From an uncultured Chloroflexales bacterium (GTDB lineage: Bacteria > Chloroflexota > Chloroflexia > Chloroflexales > Chloroflexaceae), in contig CALGUG010000054.1 in assembly GCA_937902315.1 (NCBI GenBank), forward strand, positions 124,001 to 188,000: a DNA stretch of 64,000 bases. Direction: 5' to 3'. A program made the position numbers and the translations under genes. A model generated the notes under the pieces. It searched no databases. It saw nothing but the letters and a program-made list of their open reading frames with translations, and was not told the DNA's origin. Positions 29,300-38,355 of the stretch are shown one piece after another (position 1 is the first letter of the stretch; the number at the start of each line of letters is the position of its first letter).

Positions 29300-31207
29300 A
29301 TGGCTGTTGAACCATCTGTTGCTGATAACACAACATCATCTGCTTCTGAGGCAGATGCATCTGGAAACCGTACAAATCGCGCTTCGAAGCGGTTTGTCAC
29401 TTTGCGTGTCAAGACTATTGTTCTGTTGGCCTGTACTGTGTTGGGCCTCTTCCTCGCTTTATATATCCCTTTGCGACTGGTTGTTTTAGGTAGCTATCTG
29501 GCACTCGAAAGCGACCTAACAAGAACAGAGGTGTCGCGAGCAAACGATGGCTTACAAAACGCCATTTATCGTATTAGCAATACGGCGGCAGGCTACGCCA
29601 CGTGGGATGATACCTATAGATTCGTTCAAGATCATAATGACAACTATATGCGAGCCAACCTGGCTGATCCCTCCTTCCCAGCGGAGGATATCAACTTGGT
29701 GATGATCGTTGATACCGATCATCAAGTGGTTGGTGCCAAGGCTTATGACCTTGAGAACGAAATAAGTGTTGATGTACCTTCCTTCTTTTTACAGCCAGAG
29801 ATCTTAGAGAGTTTTATCTTTGACCGAGACGAAGTGAGCGGCTCGACTTCGGGCGTGGTGATGCTGCCCGATGGGCCGATGTTGATCGCTTCACAGCCGA
29901 TCTTGACCAGCGATGGCGAAGGACCAGCGCGCGGCTCGCTTTTGATGGGCCGCTATCTTGATGAGCGATTGGGCAAACAGATCGCCGAGTCGCTGCATAT
30001 GAATGTGCAGTTCTATCGTATCGATGGAGCGCAGCCGCTGGCAGGCGATCAGGCCCTGTCTGCAGACGACACCACGGTTGAGATTATGTCTGAGGCGCGT
30101 GTGGCGGGCATTCGTCAGGTCAATGATGTCTTCGGTCAGCCTGCGATCGGTATTCGGGTCGAGTTAGAGCGCGCGATCTATGCCCAAGGACGCGCTACGG
30201 TCGATTACTTCACCTTAGCTCTGATCGCTGTAACCTTGGTGAGCTTGGCTGTTACGATCTTGGGCTTGGAATGGATGGTGCTGGCCCGTATTGCGCAGCT
30301 CGATGCGCGCGCCCATACGATCGGCGAGAGCGGCGATGTTTCGCTGCGTATGGAGGTCGAGGGCAACGATGAGCTAAGCCGCCTTTCGCAGTCGATCAAC
30401 AGTATGCTTGACGCGATCGATCAGGCTGAGAAGACGCGACGCAGCGCGGAAGAGATGCGTGCACGTACTCAGGAAGAGCTGTTGCGCTCGCGCGAACAGT
30501 TTAGCCAGATGCTGGTTCACGACCTCAAAAACCCCTTGATGGGTGTTAAGGGCTATGCCGATATGTTGAGCCGTATGAGTCTCGACCCAACTCAGCGCGA
30601 GCTGGCCGAGGGTATTCAGCGCAGCAACGCGGCTACGCTCAATCTGGTGACTCAGTTGCTTGATATCGCCAAACTAAGCGAGGGACGACTCGAGTTGCGC
30701 TGTAGCAACGTCGATGCGCGCAAGCTACTGCAAGAGTGCGCGCATGAGATGAGCTCGTGGGCTAAGATCGAGAATAAAGCGATTAGGGTTAGCGTTAGCG
30801 CCAATTTCCCCTTGATCTATGTCGACGAGGGCTTGATACGGCGCGTGGTGCTGAACCTTACCTCGAACGCCATCAAACATACGCCCTATGCCACCGAGAT
30901 CACCTTGGGGGCCGAGATGGTTGATGGCAAGGCCGAGATCTTTGTGCACGATACCGGCCCGGGCATCGCGCCCGAGGTCAAGCAGCGCCTGTTCGAGCGC
31001 TTCGCTACCAAGAGCGAGCATACTTCTTACCACAGTACTGGCTTAGGCTTAACCTTCTGTAAGCTGGCGGTGGAAGCCCACAACGGTACGATCAGCGTCG
31101 CTAGCTCTCAAGCGACCGGTACAACCTTTACGATCCATCTGCCCGTGCCGACGGTAAACCCACCGGCGCTTCCGACCTTGCCCAAACCAGTCACAACCGT
31201 CCTATGA
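29300..31207 (+). CDS. Sensor histidine kinase with CHASE4 and HAMP domains
   Basis: This is a 635-residue membrane kinase. A first membrane helix at about 38-60 is followed by a periplasmic CHASE4 sensor (about 65-290; WDDTYRFVQDHNDNYMRANL), a second helix at about 300-322, a HAMP segment with DELSRLSQSINSML, and a HisKA box with H407 in LVHDLKNPL. The ATPase domain has N box NLTSNAIKHTP, G1 DTGPGIA and G2 STGLGLTFCKLA. It autophosphorylates and passes phosphate to a response regulator. No regulator gene is adjacent, so it is an orphan; the nearest in the window is the REC-GGDDF-REC protein 19 kb away. The N-terminus has a polar leader of 37 residues. Confidence 0.92.
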   Translation: MAVEPSVADNTTSSASEADASGNRTNRASKRFVTLRVKTIVLLACTVLGLFLALYIPLRLVVLGSYLALESDLTRTEVSRANDGLQNAIYRISNTAAGYATWDDTYRFVQDHNDNYMRANLADPSFPAEDINLVMIVDTDHQVVGAKAYDLENEISVDVPSFFLQPEILESFIFDRDEVSGSTSGVVMLPDGPMLIASQPILTSDGEGPARGSLLMGRYLDERLGKQIAESLHMNVQFYRIDGAQPLAGDQALSADDTTVEIMSEARVAGIRQVNDVFGQPAIGIRVELERAIYAQGRATVDYFTLALIAVTLVSLAVTILGLEWMVLARIAQLDARAHTIGESGDVSLRMEVEGNDELSRLSQSINSMLDAIDQAEKTRRSAEEMRARTQEELLRSREQFSQMLVHDLKNPLMGVKGYADMLSRMSLDPTQRELAEGIQRSNAATLNLVTQLLDIAKLSEGRLELRCSNVDARKLLQECAHEMSSWAKIENKAIRVSVSANFPLIYVDEGLIRRVVLNLTSNAIKHTPYATEITLGAEMVDGKAEIFVHDTGPGIAPEVKQRLFERFATKSEHTSYHSTGLGLTFCKLAVEAHNGTISVASSQATGTTFTIHLPVPTVNPPALPTLPKPVTTVL

Positions 31208-31224
31208 AACGCTTTTAAACCAAT

Positions 31225-31262
31225 AAAAAATCGACAAGTGTTTCTGCGCTTGTCGATTTTTT
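31225..31262. terminator. Bidirectional terminator between histidine kinase and MOSC genes
   Basis: A 16-bp stem (one G-U) with A6 on one side and T6 on the other serves both converging genes. Confidence 0.92.
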
Positions 31263-31290
31263 GTTGCCCTGGTTGAAAGCTCGTTTGAAT

Positions 31291-31827
31291 TTAGACTCGC
31301 TCCAGTGGGCGGTGTGGCTCAGGGGGCAGCTCGACTTGAATGGGGTCGTTAGGCTTAACCTCGCCGCTTTGCAACACAATCGCCATAACTCCAGCTTTGC
31401 GGATCAAGTTGCCTTGCTCGTCGCGGTCGAGTACGGCGGCTTGCAAACCTTTTTGGAAATTGTCGATTTGGGCGCAGGGGTTGCGCAGGCCGGTGATCTC
31501 GACGACCGCCTCGGGGCCGATCTTCAGGCGCGTTCCAGTGGGCAGACTCAGCAGGTCGATATCGGCAGTCAGGATGTTTTCGCCCAATTGGCCGGGTTCG
31601 ACTATGAAGTTGCGCTGGTGTAATTCGCTCAATAGCTCGGAGTGGATCAGGTGGACTTGGCGTAGGTTGGGCTGAGTCGGATCGGCTGCGACGCGCGAAC
31701 GGTGCTTGACGGTCTTGCCCATATGGGCGTCGCCTTCGACACCCAGACCAGCCAGCAGGCGGATGCTGGCTTGGTTCTGCTTGCTGAAGGTATGGGTCGG
31801 GCTGAGACTAACGGCCACTACATGCAT
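31291..31827 (-). CDS. MOSC domain protein
   Basis: This is a 178-residue stand-alone MOSC protein. Typical residues are GVEGDAHMGKTV, VEPGQLGENIL and EITGLRNPCAQID, in which the cysteine is the conserved one that binds sulfur or molybdenum cofactor. MOSC domains occur at the end of Moco sulfurase and in YiiM-like proteins that detoxify N-hydroxylated bases. No molybdoenzyme gene is near. AAAGGAGG lies 6 bp before the ATG, a strong ribosome site. Confidence 0.92.
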   Translation of the reverse strand: MHVVAVSLSPTHTFSKQNQASIRLLAGLGVEGDAHMGKTVKHRSRVAADPTQPNLRQVHLIHSELLSELHQRNFIVEPGQLGENILTADIDLLSLPTGTRLKIGPEAVVEITGLRNPCAQIDNFQKGLQAAVLDRDEQGNLIRKAGVMAIVLQSGEVKPNDPIQVELPPEPHRPLERV

Positions 31828-31986
31828 TTGGATCCTCCTTTCAGTGAATGGTGAAGGACAAATCTCCCTGCTTGTAGCCTAACCTAGAAAGCGCGCTTTG
31901 GCTAGATGCTTTGGGCCTAATTTGCTTGTTTGAGAGCTAAGCCTGAACAGATGTGAGTGTTTATTATATTTGTTACAGGTATATTT

Positions 31987-32016
31987 TTGTATTAACTTAT
32001 TTTTACATGTTATAAT
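31987..32016 (+). promoter_or_regulatory. Promoter of the 591-residue membrane protein gene
   Basis: TTGTAT, an 18-bp spacer and a consensus TATAAT (32011-32016) lie about 60 bp before ATG 32078. Confidence 0.6.
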
Positions 32017-32077
32017 TGCCCGTTGTTACTTAGGAGAATAGCCATACTTTTTTGTAGCTTCAACCTACCTCAAACCG

Positions 32078-33853
32078 ATGTTTTTGCTAAAAAATCGTCG
32101 TTTTGCGGTGTTGTGCGTTATATGGCTTGGCTTCACGATCGCCCTCTTTGTGGTGCTGCAACGCACAACCCACCTACAGATCGATCTCGGTCTCCCTCAA
32201 GACCACCCCTTCATAGCCTCCTTTTATCAAGCCGAAACTGCCTCCGATGGTACACTCTTTCGTTGGAGCAGCGCCGACGCCGCGGTTAGGCTGCCCGGCG
32301 CGAACGCGGCGCGTCACATTGTTGATCTGCGCATCAACGGCGACCTTCGGCACGCAATCGACGCCCCCGAGCTGCAGATCGCTTCAGCGCATGGTCAAGC
32401 GCTGCGCTTCGAGCTTGAGGCGGGCTGGCGGGTCTACCATGTGCTCTTGCCCGAGCCGTTGGGCAACGGCCTCGACGATGCGCACATCCGCTTGATCAGC
32501 CGAGCCTACGAATTCGAGAAACGTTCGCTGGGCGTGCCGATCGATTGGCTGAGCGTGCGAGAGGTGCCTCTGAGTAAGGATCTGCGTGCTCTGGGTCTGC
32601 AAACGCTGCTTTTTGCTGCCTTATTGGCTGGCATGTCGATCGCGCTGCTCTCGCTCGATCGCCTGCTCTGTAGGTTTTGGAAACTGGCGGCTTTTTGGGG
32701 CGCGCTACTCGTCTTTGCGCTGCTGGCTGGCCTGTTGTTGTATGGCCTGTGGAGCGACCGTTACGGCCTGTTGAGCAAGCTTAGCCCGACCCTGATCGGA
32801 TGTTGGGCCCTGGTTGGCATGCTGACACCCGGCCTGATCAAGCTCTTCGGCTGGCTGATCGCGGGGCCGAGCCAGGCCTTGGCGGGTTATGAAGCGGGGC
32901 CCGCTTGGCGTGTGGAGCGCATCTGGTGCTGGGTCTATGGCCTAACAGCCGCGCTCTTCACCTGGGTCTACTTTGCCTCCACGCTTCAATTTGAAGATGC
33001 CACACTTGCGGCGCTGGCCGATTTCAGCGCCTTTCGGCCCTATCAATACCGCGTGCTGCTGCCGAGCATCGTGCATGGGCTGGCCTGGTTGCTGCCCTTT
33101 CCCGTCGAGTGGATCTACATGGGCCTCACTTGGGCCACCTGCTGCGCGCTCTTGTTGGCTTTCCGCGCCTTTTGCTCGTATTGGCTGCAGGGCCAGAGCC
33201 TCAATCTGGCCCCTTTGCTGATGATCTATGCGATGCTCTGGAACTACGCGATCATCAGCATCTTCATCTACCCTAGCGACATCTTAGCCATTCTGCTCTT
33301 TGTGTTAGGCCTCTTGTGTCTGTTCCAAGGGCGCATGCGGCTCTATTACGCCGTGTTTGTGTTAGGCTGCTTCAATCGCGAAACGGTCTGTTTTCTCACC
33401 TTCGCTATGCTCTTCCTCTATCTAGGCAGGCGTTCGCTGATCTACTTGGCTTGGCAGAGTATCGCTCAGTTTGCGCTCTGGTTCGCGATCAAGAGCTTCT
33501 TGACCTATCTGTTTCGCGAGAATTACGGCGAAAGCGTCTTCCAAAATCAGATCGCCAATAATCTGCACTTTTTTGCCGATCTGCTGATGCGAGAACCGTT
33601 CGCGCTCTGGAGCCTGGCTAGTTTCGGCGGGTTATGGCTGCTCGTTCCTCTGCTCTGGAAGGCGCTGCCGAGCGATCTGCAGCGTTTGTTGTTGGTCACA
33701 CTGCCCTTTATGCTTGGCATGAGCATCGTTGGTCTGCTCTACGAAGTGCGCATCTATTCGGAGCTTGTGCCGCTGGTTTGTAGCGCCTGTAGCGTCAGTC
33801 TTGCGCGCCTGCTGGCGTGGAGACCGATCGTTTATCGCTCCGAACAAGCCTAA
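32078..33853 (+). CDS. Multi-pass membrane protein with N-terminal extracytoplasmic domain
   Basis: This is a 591-residue protein. After a membrane helix at 10-28 there is an extracytoplasmic domain of about 140 residues (FRWSSADAAVRLPG, ALRFELEAGWRVYHVLLPEP), then about 12 hydrophobic helices. Loop motifs include FRPYQYRVLLPSIVHGLAWLLP and CFNRETVCFLTFAMLFL. The FRPYQYRVL and CFNRET pieces recall uncharacterised glycosyltransferase-like membrane proteins. The first domain has the same plan as in the 685-residue protein at 6.7-8.8 kb. No certain function. The downstream gene is 107 bp away on the same strand. Confidence 0.65.
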   Translation: MFLLKNRRFAVLCVIWLGFTIALFVVLQRTTHLQIDLGLPQDHPFIASFYQAETASDGTLFRWSSADAAVRLPGANAARHIVDLRINGDLRHAIDAPELQIASAHGQALRFELEAGWRVYHVLLPEPLGNGLDDAHIRLISRAYEFEKRSLGVPIDWLSVREVPLSKDLRALGLQTLLFAALLAGMSIALLSLDRLLCRFWKLAAFWGALLVFALLAGLLLYGLWSDRYGLLSKLSPTLIGCWALVGMLTPGLIKLFGWLIAGPSQALAGYEAGPAWRVERIWCWVYGLTAALFTWVYFASTLQFEDATLAALADFSAFRPYQYRVLLPSIVHGLAWLLPFPVEWIYMGLTWATCCALLLAFRAFCSYWLQGQSLNLAPLLMIYAMLWNYAIISIFIYPSDILAILLFVLGLLCLFQGRMRLYYAVFVLGCFNRETVCFLTFAMLFLYLGRRSLIYLAWQSIAQFALWFAIKSFLTYLFRENYGESVFQNQIANNLHFFADLLMREPFALWSLASFGGLWLLVPLLWKALPSDLQRLLLVTLPFMLGMSIVGLLYEVRIYSELVPLVCSACSVSLARLLAWRPIVYRSEQA

Positions 33854-33960
33854 ACGCTTGTCAGGCCCTTGCGCCTTCTCCGACTTTTGACCGATGAATA
33901 TAGAACAAATTTTTTAGTATGCTGAGTTAAAGGTTAGGCTTTGTAGGAGAAGGAGCGATC

Positions 33961-34887
33961 ATGCTGCATGAAGTGCCCTTTTACGGGCGAATGAGCTACT
34001 GTCTGATCCGTAGCATCCATATGGTGCTGGAAACCAAAGGTCTGCAAGCTCGCACCGACTGGCTGGAGTGCGTCAGCGGCGAACCCTTCGGCTTCGTCTA
34101 TGTTCGCTCGCCCGGGCAGGTCTTCGCTGTCAACGGCTTCGAATACCATCTGGCCGGCCAACACCTGCTCGACACCTTAGGCTACGACTACCGTTTTAGT
34201 GGTGCCGACAACGATGAGGCTGCTTTAGCGGCTCTGCGCGCGGCTTTGCAAGACGGGCCGGTGGTTTTGGGCATGCTCGATATGGGCTACCTGACCTATA
34301 GCGCTTCGTATCAGCAGCAGCTCGGGGCCGACCATGCCATCGTTGCGCTCGGCTTCGAGGGCGACGATCTGATCGTGCACGACCCCAGCGGCTACGTCTG
34401 CGCGCCGCTGCCCATCAGCGACCTGCTGGAGGGCTGGAAGCGCGATGTCTATACGGGCGTTCCCTATGGCATGTGGACGATCGGCGAGCGCAAGCGGGTG
34501 CCGAGCGAGGAGGAGATCTGGCGGGCGACCATCGATTTCGCCAAAGAGTTTCTGCACCGCCCCATCTTCGATAACGGGCCTAACGGGGTGATGTGTGGGC
34601 CGAAAGCCATGCTGGTCTTGGCCGATGACCTCGAGAGCAATCCCGAGATCCCGCTCGGCGGTCTGGCCTTCTTCTCGTGGCGCGTCTCGGCCCAGCGCTG
34701 TTTCGATAGCGCCAACTTCGTGCGCGAGCGTCTGCCCGAGGCGAGCGCGGTTCGCCGCCAGCAAGCTTTTGTCTACGGCCGCTTGCAGTACGCGACCGTT
34801 CACAACGATCGGGCCAAGATGGCCGAGCTGCTCAGGCAACAGGCCGAGCTAGAGGCCCGTTTCACTGAGCTGATCGATCAAGCCTAA
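33961..34887 (+). CDS. BtrH/C39-like cysteine peptidase-fold protein
   Basis: This is a 308-residue cytoplasmic protein. The N-terminal half looks like a papain-type fold with a possible catalytic triad: C14 in MSYCLIRSIHMVLE, H125 in GADHAIVALGF and D141 in VHDPSGY. This is the layout of the butirosin BtrH N-terminal domain and of C39-type peptidases. The C-terminal half (about 175-308) is helical with a second candidate cysteine in GVMCGPKAML. The start ATG has AGGAGAAGGAG ahead of it. BtrH-like proteins transfer acyl groups from carrier proteins in antibiotic biosynthesis, but no such cluster is here, so the role is unknown. A terminator follows 18 bp after the stop. Confidence 0.7.
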   Translation: MLHEVPFYGRMSYCLIRSIHMVLETKGLQARTDWLECVSGEPFGFVYVRSPGQVFAVNGFEYHLAGQHLLDTLGYDYRFSGADNDEAALAALRAALQDGPVVLGMLDMGYLTYSASYQQQLGADHAIVALGFEGDDLIVHDPSGYVCAPLPISDLLEGWKRDVYTGVPYGMWTIGERKRVPSEEEIWRATIDFAKEFLHRPIFDNGPNGVMCGPKAMLVLADDLESNPEIPLGGLAFFSWRVSAQRCFDSANFVRERLPEASAVRRQQAFVYGRLQYATVHNDRAKMAELLRQQAELEARFTELIDQA

Positions 34888-34905
34888 CAGGCATACGTGC
34901 TAGCA

Positions 34906-34940
34906 AAACGTCCTTGTAGCCGATCGCAAGGACGTTTTTT
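34906..34940 (+). terminator. Terminator after the BtrH-like gene
   Basis: AAAACGTCCTTG pairs with CAAGGACGTTTT across a 10-nt loop; T continues to 34940. Confidence 0.88.
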
Positions 34941-35000
34941 AGTTTGCAGGCCTTGTCTCCCTCGCTTTTGGCTGCTGTAGCGACCTTTCCCGTTTTCTCC

Positions 35001-35068
35001 TTTGGCGGAGAGGCTGTTGGCCCCCATGCGGCTTCTGGTGCGTCCGCCTTCGGCTATCAAGTCGCAGC
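35001..35068 (+). repeat. Core repeat copy 11, forward orientation, diverged
   Basis: The core at 35040-35060 has CTTCGG where the consensus has CTACGG. Confidence 0.75.
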
Positions 35069-35108
35069 TCCTGCCATTCGGGCTATCGCCTCGCAGCTTG
35101 CGCTGCGA

Positions 35109-35134
35109 CCTGCCAGGCGCAAGCGCCTGGCAGG
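35109..35134. repeat. Hairpin CCTGCCAGGCGC, first of three related copies
   Basis: It is a perfect 12-bp pair around AA. It follows CTGCGA, as do the related hairpins at 38504 and 61834. Confidence 0.8.
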
Positions 35135-35264
35135 CTCAAACTCTTCGCCGCCATACTGGCCACGCCATTCCCATCACAACTCGCTCGCAACGCGAAAACT
35201 GGGCGAAGCCGCTCGTATTCCGCTCTGCGGAAGGCCAAAAGGGCCGCTAAGGCGCTTGGGCGCT

Positions 35265-36896
35265 TTAGGCGCTGCGGCGTTTAAAGACCCGCCCGAGCAG
35301 CAGACGATCTTCGGCGCTGATCCCGCCGATCAGCCAGAGCGCGGCGACGTAGACCGGTACCCCAACCACAACCATTGCGATCAGCTGCCACCAATTGATC
35401 TGCAGCTCAGTGAACGAGAGGCCGCCCCACAGGAAGCTGACGCCATACATCGCCGCGCCCATCAGCAGGCTGGCCAGCAAGGGCCGCCAGATCATCTGAA
35501 GGAGCGGTGGGCGCAGATCGGCCTCGCGCAGCAGGGGCCAGAAGACCGCGAGCAGCACCACCTCTGAGGCGATCGTCACTAGGCTGGCGGCGTAGATCCC
35601 GAAGAAGGGGATCAGCACAAGGTTGCAGAGGAAGTTGAAGAGCGCGCCGATGATAAAGGCTTTGGTGATCGAGCGCTGTTGGTTAAGCGCGATCAAGACG
35701 TATTGCAGCAGACCGTTGACGAACGAGAGCGGCAGAAACCAGCCCAAGATCGCCAGAGCGTAGGCCGCGATCGGCAGATAGCTAGCCACCTCTTTGCGGG
35801 TGAAGAAGCGCACCAGATCGGGCGCGAGCATGGTCAGCGCCATCGAGATCGGGAAGGCGATCAGTAGCAGAATGCGCAAGGTGTTGTTTTGGGCGCGCGC
35901 CATCACTTGGCGGTCGCCGTGGGCTTGGCGCGCCAGCAGCGGAAAGACCGCGAAGGTGATCACCGGCGGCAAAATCAGCGGGATGCTGAGCACTTTGTAG
36001 GCCAGATTGTATTGGGTCACCAGCACATCGCCGTCGCCTGCGCCCAGCCCTTTGAGCAAGAAGGTATCGAAGCGGAAGAAGACTGCGCTCAGCAGGTTGT
36101 TGAGCATCAGTGGGAAGGCGATTGGCAGCAGCGCACGCATGGCGGCGGGGTCCCAGCGCAGAGTCGGCGTGAAGAAGCTGCGGCGCTGTAAGAAGTAGTA
36201 GACCAGCGCCGTAAAGCTGGTAACACCCACCGCCGCCCACGAGAGGCCCAGAATACCGAAGCCGAGCATCAGAACTGCGATGCGGGTCAGCATATTGATG
36301 ATCGCGGTGACCAGCTCCATCAGGGCGGGCACTTCCATCTGCTCGTTGGCGTTGTAGAGCGCGGTGACGGCGCTGGAGTAGGCCGCTGGCACAAGCGTCA
36401 ACATCAAGATCCAGATCGCCATCTGGCCGTCGGGCGTGATCGCTTCGCCCAAGTTGAAGGCTTCTAGCAGCGCGTAAGAGCCGATCAACAGTCCTGCGAC
36501 CGGAACCGAGCAGAGCACCAAGATCAGACGCAGCATCAGGCTGGTGCCGAACAGACGCGGGGCGGCTTCGCGGTCGTGGGCGACCTCGCGCGTGAGCAAG
36601 ACGCCTAGGCCGAATTCGGTGATGGTGCCGAGGTATTGCACCACCAAGAGCGCGGCCAGTTCGTAGCGTCCGATCGAGGCGGGGGCTAGAATGCCGTAGA
36701 GAATGACAGCGAAGATCAGATCGAGGCCGCGCACAAACAAGCGCAGCACCAAGGGCACCGCGCTGTTTTTGAAGATGCGCTTGAGCGGGTTGTCGCTGTC
36801 GTCGCGATAAAAACGTTTCCAAAGCAGAGTTGCGGGCCAGATCAGAATTAGGGTGGCGATCAGAATCGCAATGAAAACATAAAAATAAACAGGCAT
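35265..36896 (-). CDS. Polysaccharide flippase (MOP superfamily, Wzx/MATE-like)
   Basis: This is a 543-residue integral membrane protein with about 14 helices. FKNSAVPLVLRLFVRGLDLI at the start, TEFGLGVLLTREVAHDRE after the third helix, and FFRFDTFLLKGLGAGDGDV in the middle are the features of oligosaccharide flippases of the MVF/PST type. These proteins move lipid-linked oligosaccharide units across the membrane for export. It has an extra N-terminal helix (4-25) before the usual start. The gene lies 41 bp downstream of the MBL-fold gene on the same strand, so the two probably form one transcript. No strong ribosome site is seen at the ATG. Confidence 0.85.
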   Translation of the reverse strand: MPVYFYVFIAILIATLILIWPATLLWKRFYRDDSDNPLKRIFKNSAVPLVLRLFVRGLDLIFAVILYGILAPASIGRYELAALLVVQYLGTITEFGLGVLLTREVAHDREAAPRLFGTSLMLRLILVLCSVPVAGLLIGSYALLEAFNLGEAITPDGQMAIWILMLTLVPAAYSSAVTALYNANEQMEVPALMELVTAIINMLTRIAVLMLGFGILGLSWAAVGVTSFTALVYYFLQRRSFFTPTLRWDPAAMRALLPIAFPLMLNNLLSAVFFRFDTFLLKGLGAGDGDVLVTQYNLAYKVLSIPLILPPVITFAVFPLLARQAHGDRQVMARAQNNTLRILLLIAFPISMALTMLAPDLVRFFTRKEVASYLPIAAYALAILGWFLPLSFVNGLLQYVLIALNQQRSITKAFIIGALFNFLCNLVLIPFFGIYAASLVTIASEVVLLAVFWPLLREADLRPPLLQMIWRPLLASLLMGAAMYGVSFLWGGLSFTELQINWWQLIAMVVVGVPVYVAALWLIGGISAEDRLLLGRVFKRRSA

Positions 36897-36937
36897 GCTG
36901 TGCGTACCGATCGTCTAGCGAAGCAGCGAGCGCGCGA

Positions 36938-37765
36938 TTAGGGGCGCGTTTTGGCGGTCTGAACCGTTAACGTGCGTCCGTCGCTGCTGATCTCGATTGC
37001 GCCATGGATCTTTTCGTGGAAGACCTGCGAGCCAAAACGCGCCCGCTGATAGGTCGAAAGTTGGGCGGGCTCTTTGGCCTTTTGAGCATCGCTAAATATC
37101 AAAATCTCCGGTTGTAGACGTGCTAAGAGCGCTTCCGGCAGCTCGTGGCTCCAAGGATAGAGCATGGCATGCACAGGCGCTTTGAGCTGTTTGAGCCGCT
37201 CTGGGTCGACTTTTTCGGGCGCGGCTCCGTCAAAAAGCATACGCACCTTGCCATAGCTCAGCAGCAGACTTAAACCGCTCTCTTGCTCGTCGCCCAGCTC
37301 GAGCACCTCGATCCGTACGCCGTCCAGTTCGATGCGGCTGCCGATTTTGGCGATTTGCAGGCGGCTGCCTTGCGAGTGCAGCAGCTCGTGCCATTCGTCG
37401 ATCTGCGGGTTGCGCTGAGCGAAGGGCGCGCGCAGGGCGTATCTGACCCGATAGCGCTCGAAGGCCGCCACTTGAGCGGGCTGCCAAGCCGAACGGGGCG
37501 CGCTCAAGATCACGGCGTCGAGATCGCGCTTCCAAAAGGGCAGTTTTTCGCCGAGCAAGCTGGTGAGACTGGTCGGATCAGCGCCGCCATCGATCAAGAT
37601 CGCCCGCCCTTTGGGTGTGATGATCAGGGCGGCGTCGCCTTTGCTGACCGGCAGATGAATGTGCAGCAGCCCATCGGGGCCTTGCCTCCAGCCGATTGCG
37701 GCCAGCACAAGCAGCGGAACGAGCAGCGTTTTGCTGCGAGCCAACCAAGTGCGAAAGCCTTCCAT
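36938..37765 (-). CDS. ComEC-like MBL-fold protein with degenerate metal site
   Basis: This is a 275-residue protein with an N-terminal membrane helix (about 12-27), then the ComEC-type metallo-beta-lactamase start VSKGDAALIITPKGRAILIDGG. The expected HxHxDH motif after DAVILS is replaced by APRSAWQPA, so the metal-binding histidines are lost. Later strands (GVRIEVLELGDEQESGLSLLLSYGKVRMLFDGAA) match the ComEC C-terminal domain, where NNxSLVL would be expected. It is not linked to a competence channel here. A structural or regulatory role is more likely than nuclease activity. The ATG has no clear ribosome site. The flippase gene follows on the same strand. Confidence 0.75.
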   Translation of the reverse strand: MEGFRTWLARSKTLLVPLLVLAAIGWRQGPDGLLHIHLPVSKGDAALIITPKGRAILIDGGADPTSLTSLLGEKLPFWKRDLDAVILSAPRSAWQPAQVAAFERYRVRYALRAPFAQRNPQIDEWHELLHSQGSRLQIAKIGSRIELDGVRIEVLELGDEQESGLSLLLSYGKVRMLFDGAAPEKVDPERLKQLKAPVHAMLYPWSHELPEALLARLQPEILIFSDAQKAKEPAQLSTYQRARFGSQVFHEKIHGAIEISSDGRTLTVQTAKTRP

Positions 37766-37849
37766 AAGCGATGCGTGCGGTAGAGCTAGCAGCTAGGCCG
37801 ATGCCTAGTGCATTATCGCGAACCGCACGCTTCGCACAAAAGTTACGCC

Positions 37850-38230
37850 TTACTTGAGGACGATGGCCTCGATCTCGACGCGCGAGCCCTTGGGCAGCGC
37901 AGCGACCTGCACGGTCGAGCGGGCCGGCGGCTCGCTGGTGAAGTACTGGGCGTAAATCTCGTTCATAGCGGCGAATTCGCCCAGATCGGTCATAAACACG
38001 GTGGTCTTAACCACGTTTTGGAGCGAGAGGCCGCGCGAAGCCAGCAGCGCGCTCAGGTTCTTCAAGACCTGATGGGTCTGCTCGACGATGCCGCCTGCTA
38101 CCAGATCGCCGGTCGCCGGATCGATCGGAATCTGGCCCGAGCAGAAGATATATTGCGGCGTCTCGATGGCTTGCGAGTAGGGTCCGATCGCTTGGGGTGC
38201 ATCGGGAGTCGAAATGACTGTACGGCTCAT
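37850..38230 (-). CDS. ridA: RidA family protein (enamine/imine deaminase)
   Basis: This 126-residue protein has all the marks of the RidA subfamily: PQAIGPYSQAIE, FCSGQIPIDPATG, the arginine R104 in PPARSTVQVAALPKG that binds the carboxylate of the substrate, and the C-terminal RVEIEAI. RidA hydrolyses reactive 2-aminoacrylate and related enamines released by PLP enzymes; it works as a trimer in the cytoplasm. AAGGAGG lies 6 bp before the ATG. An extended -10 TGCTATAAT lies about 40 bp upstream. It is a single-gene unit. Confidence 0.95.
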   Translation of the reverse strand: MSRTVISTPDAPQAIGPYSQAIETPQYIFCSGQIPIDPATGDLVAGGIVEQTHQVLKNLSALLASRGLSLQNVVKTTVFMTDLGEFAAMNEIYAQYFTSEPPARSTVQVAALPKGSRVEIEAIVLK

Positions 38231-38268
38231 ATCTGCCTCCTTAAAGTTGGAACAACGCTATGCGGGCC

Positions 38269-38277
38269 ATTATAGCA
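38269..38277 (-). promoter_or_regulatory. Extended -10 promoter of ridA
   Basis: TGCTATAAT on the minus strand lies 39 bp before the start codon. Confidence 0.65.
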
Positions 38278-38355
38278 CGGAGCAACCTTGGCCTGATTCG
38301 GGCCTTGTGATCCGAAATGCGCCTCACCATTGCTCAACAAGCCGCTGTTTATTTG

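Larger units (their letters stand above)
34888..35264. other. 377-bp gap with a divergent core repeat
   Basis: After the terminator the gap consists of the variant forward repeat, a CCTGCCAGGCGC hairpin and a degenerate tail with CTCTGCGGAAGGCCAAAAGG, reminiscent of the reverse of the GGCCTTCGGCAGAG block. No gene is seen. Confidence 0.6.

Noticed and set aside
29053..29412. A 119-codon minus-strand frame before the histidine kinase
   Set aside because: It overlaps the kinase start, lies in AT-rich promoter DNA and has no recognisable features.
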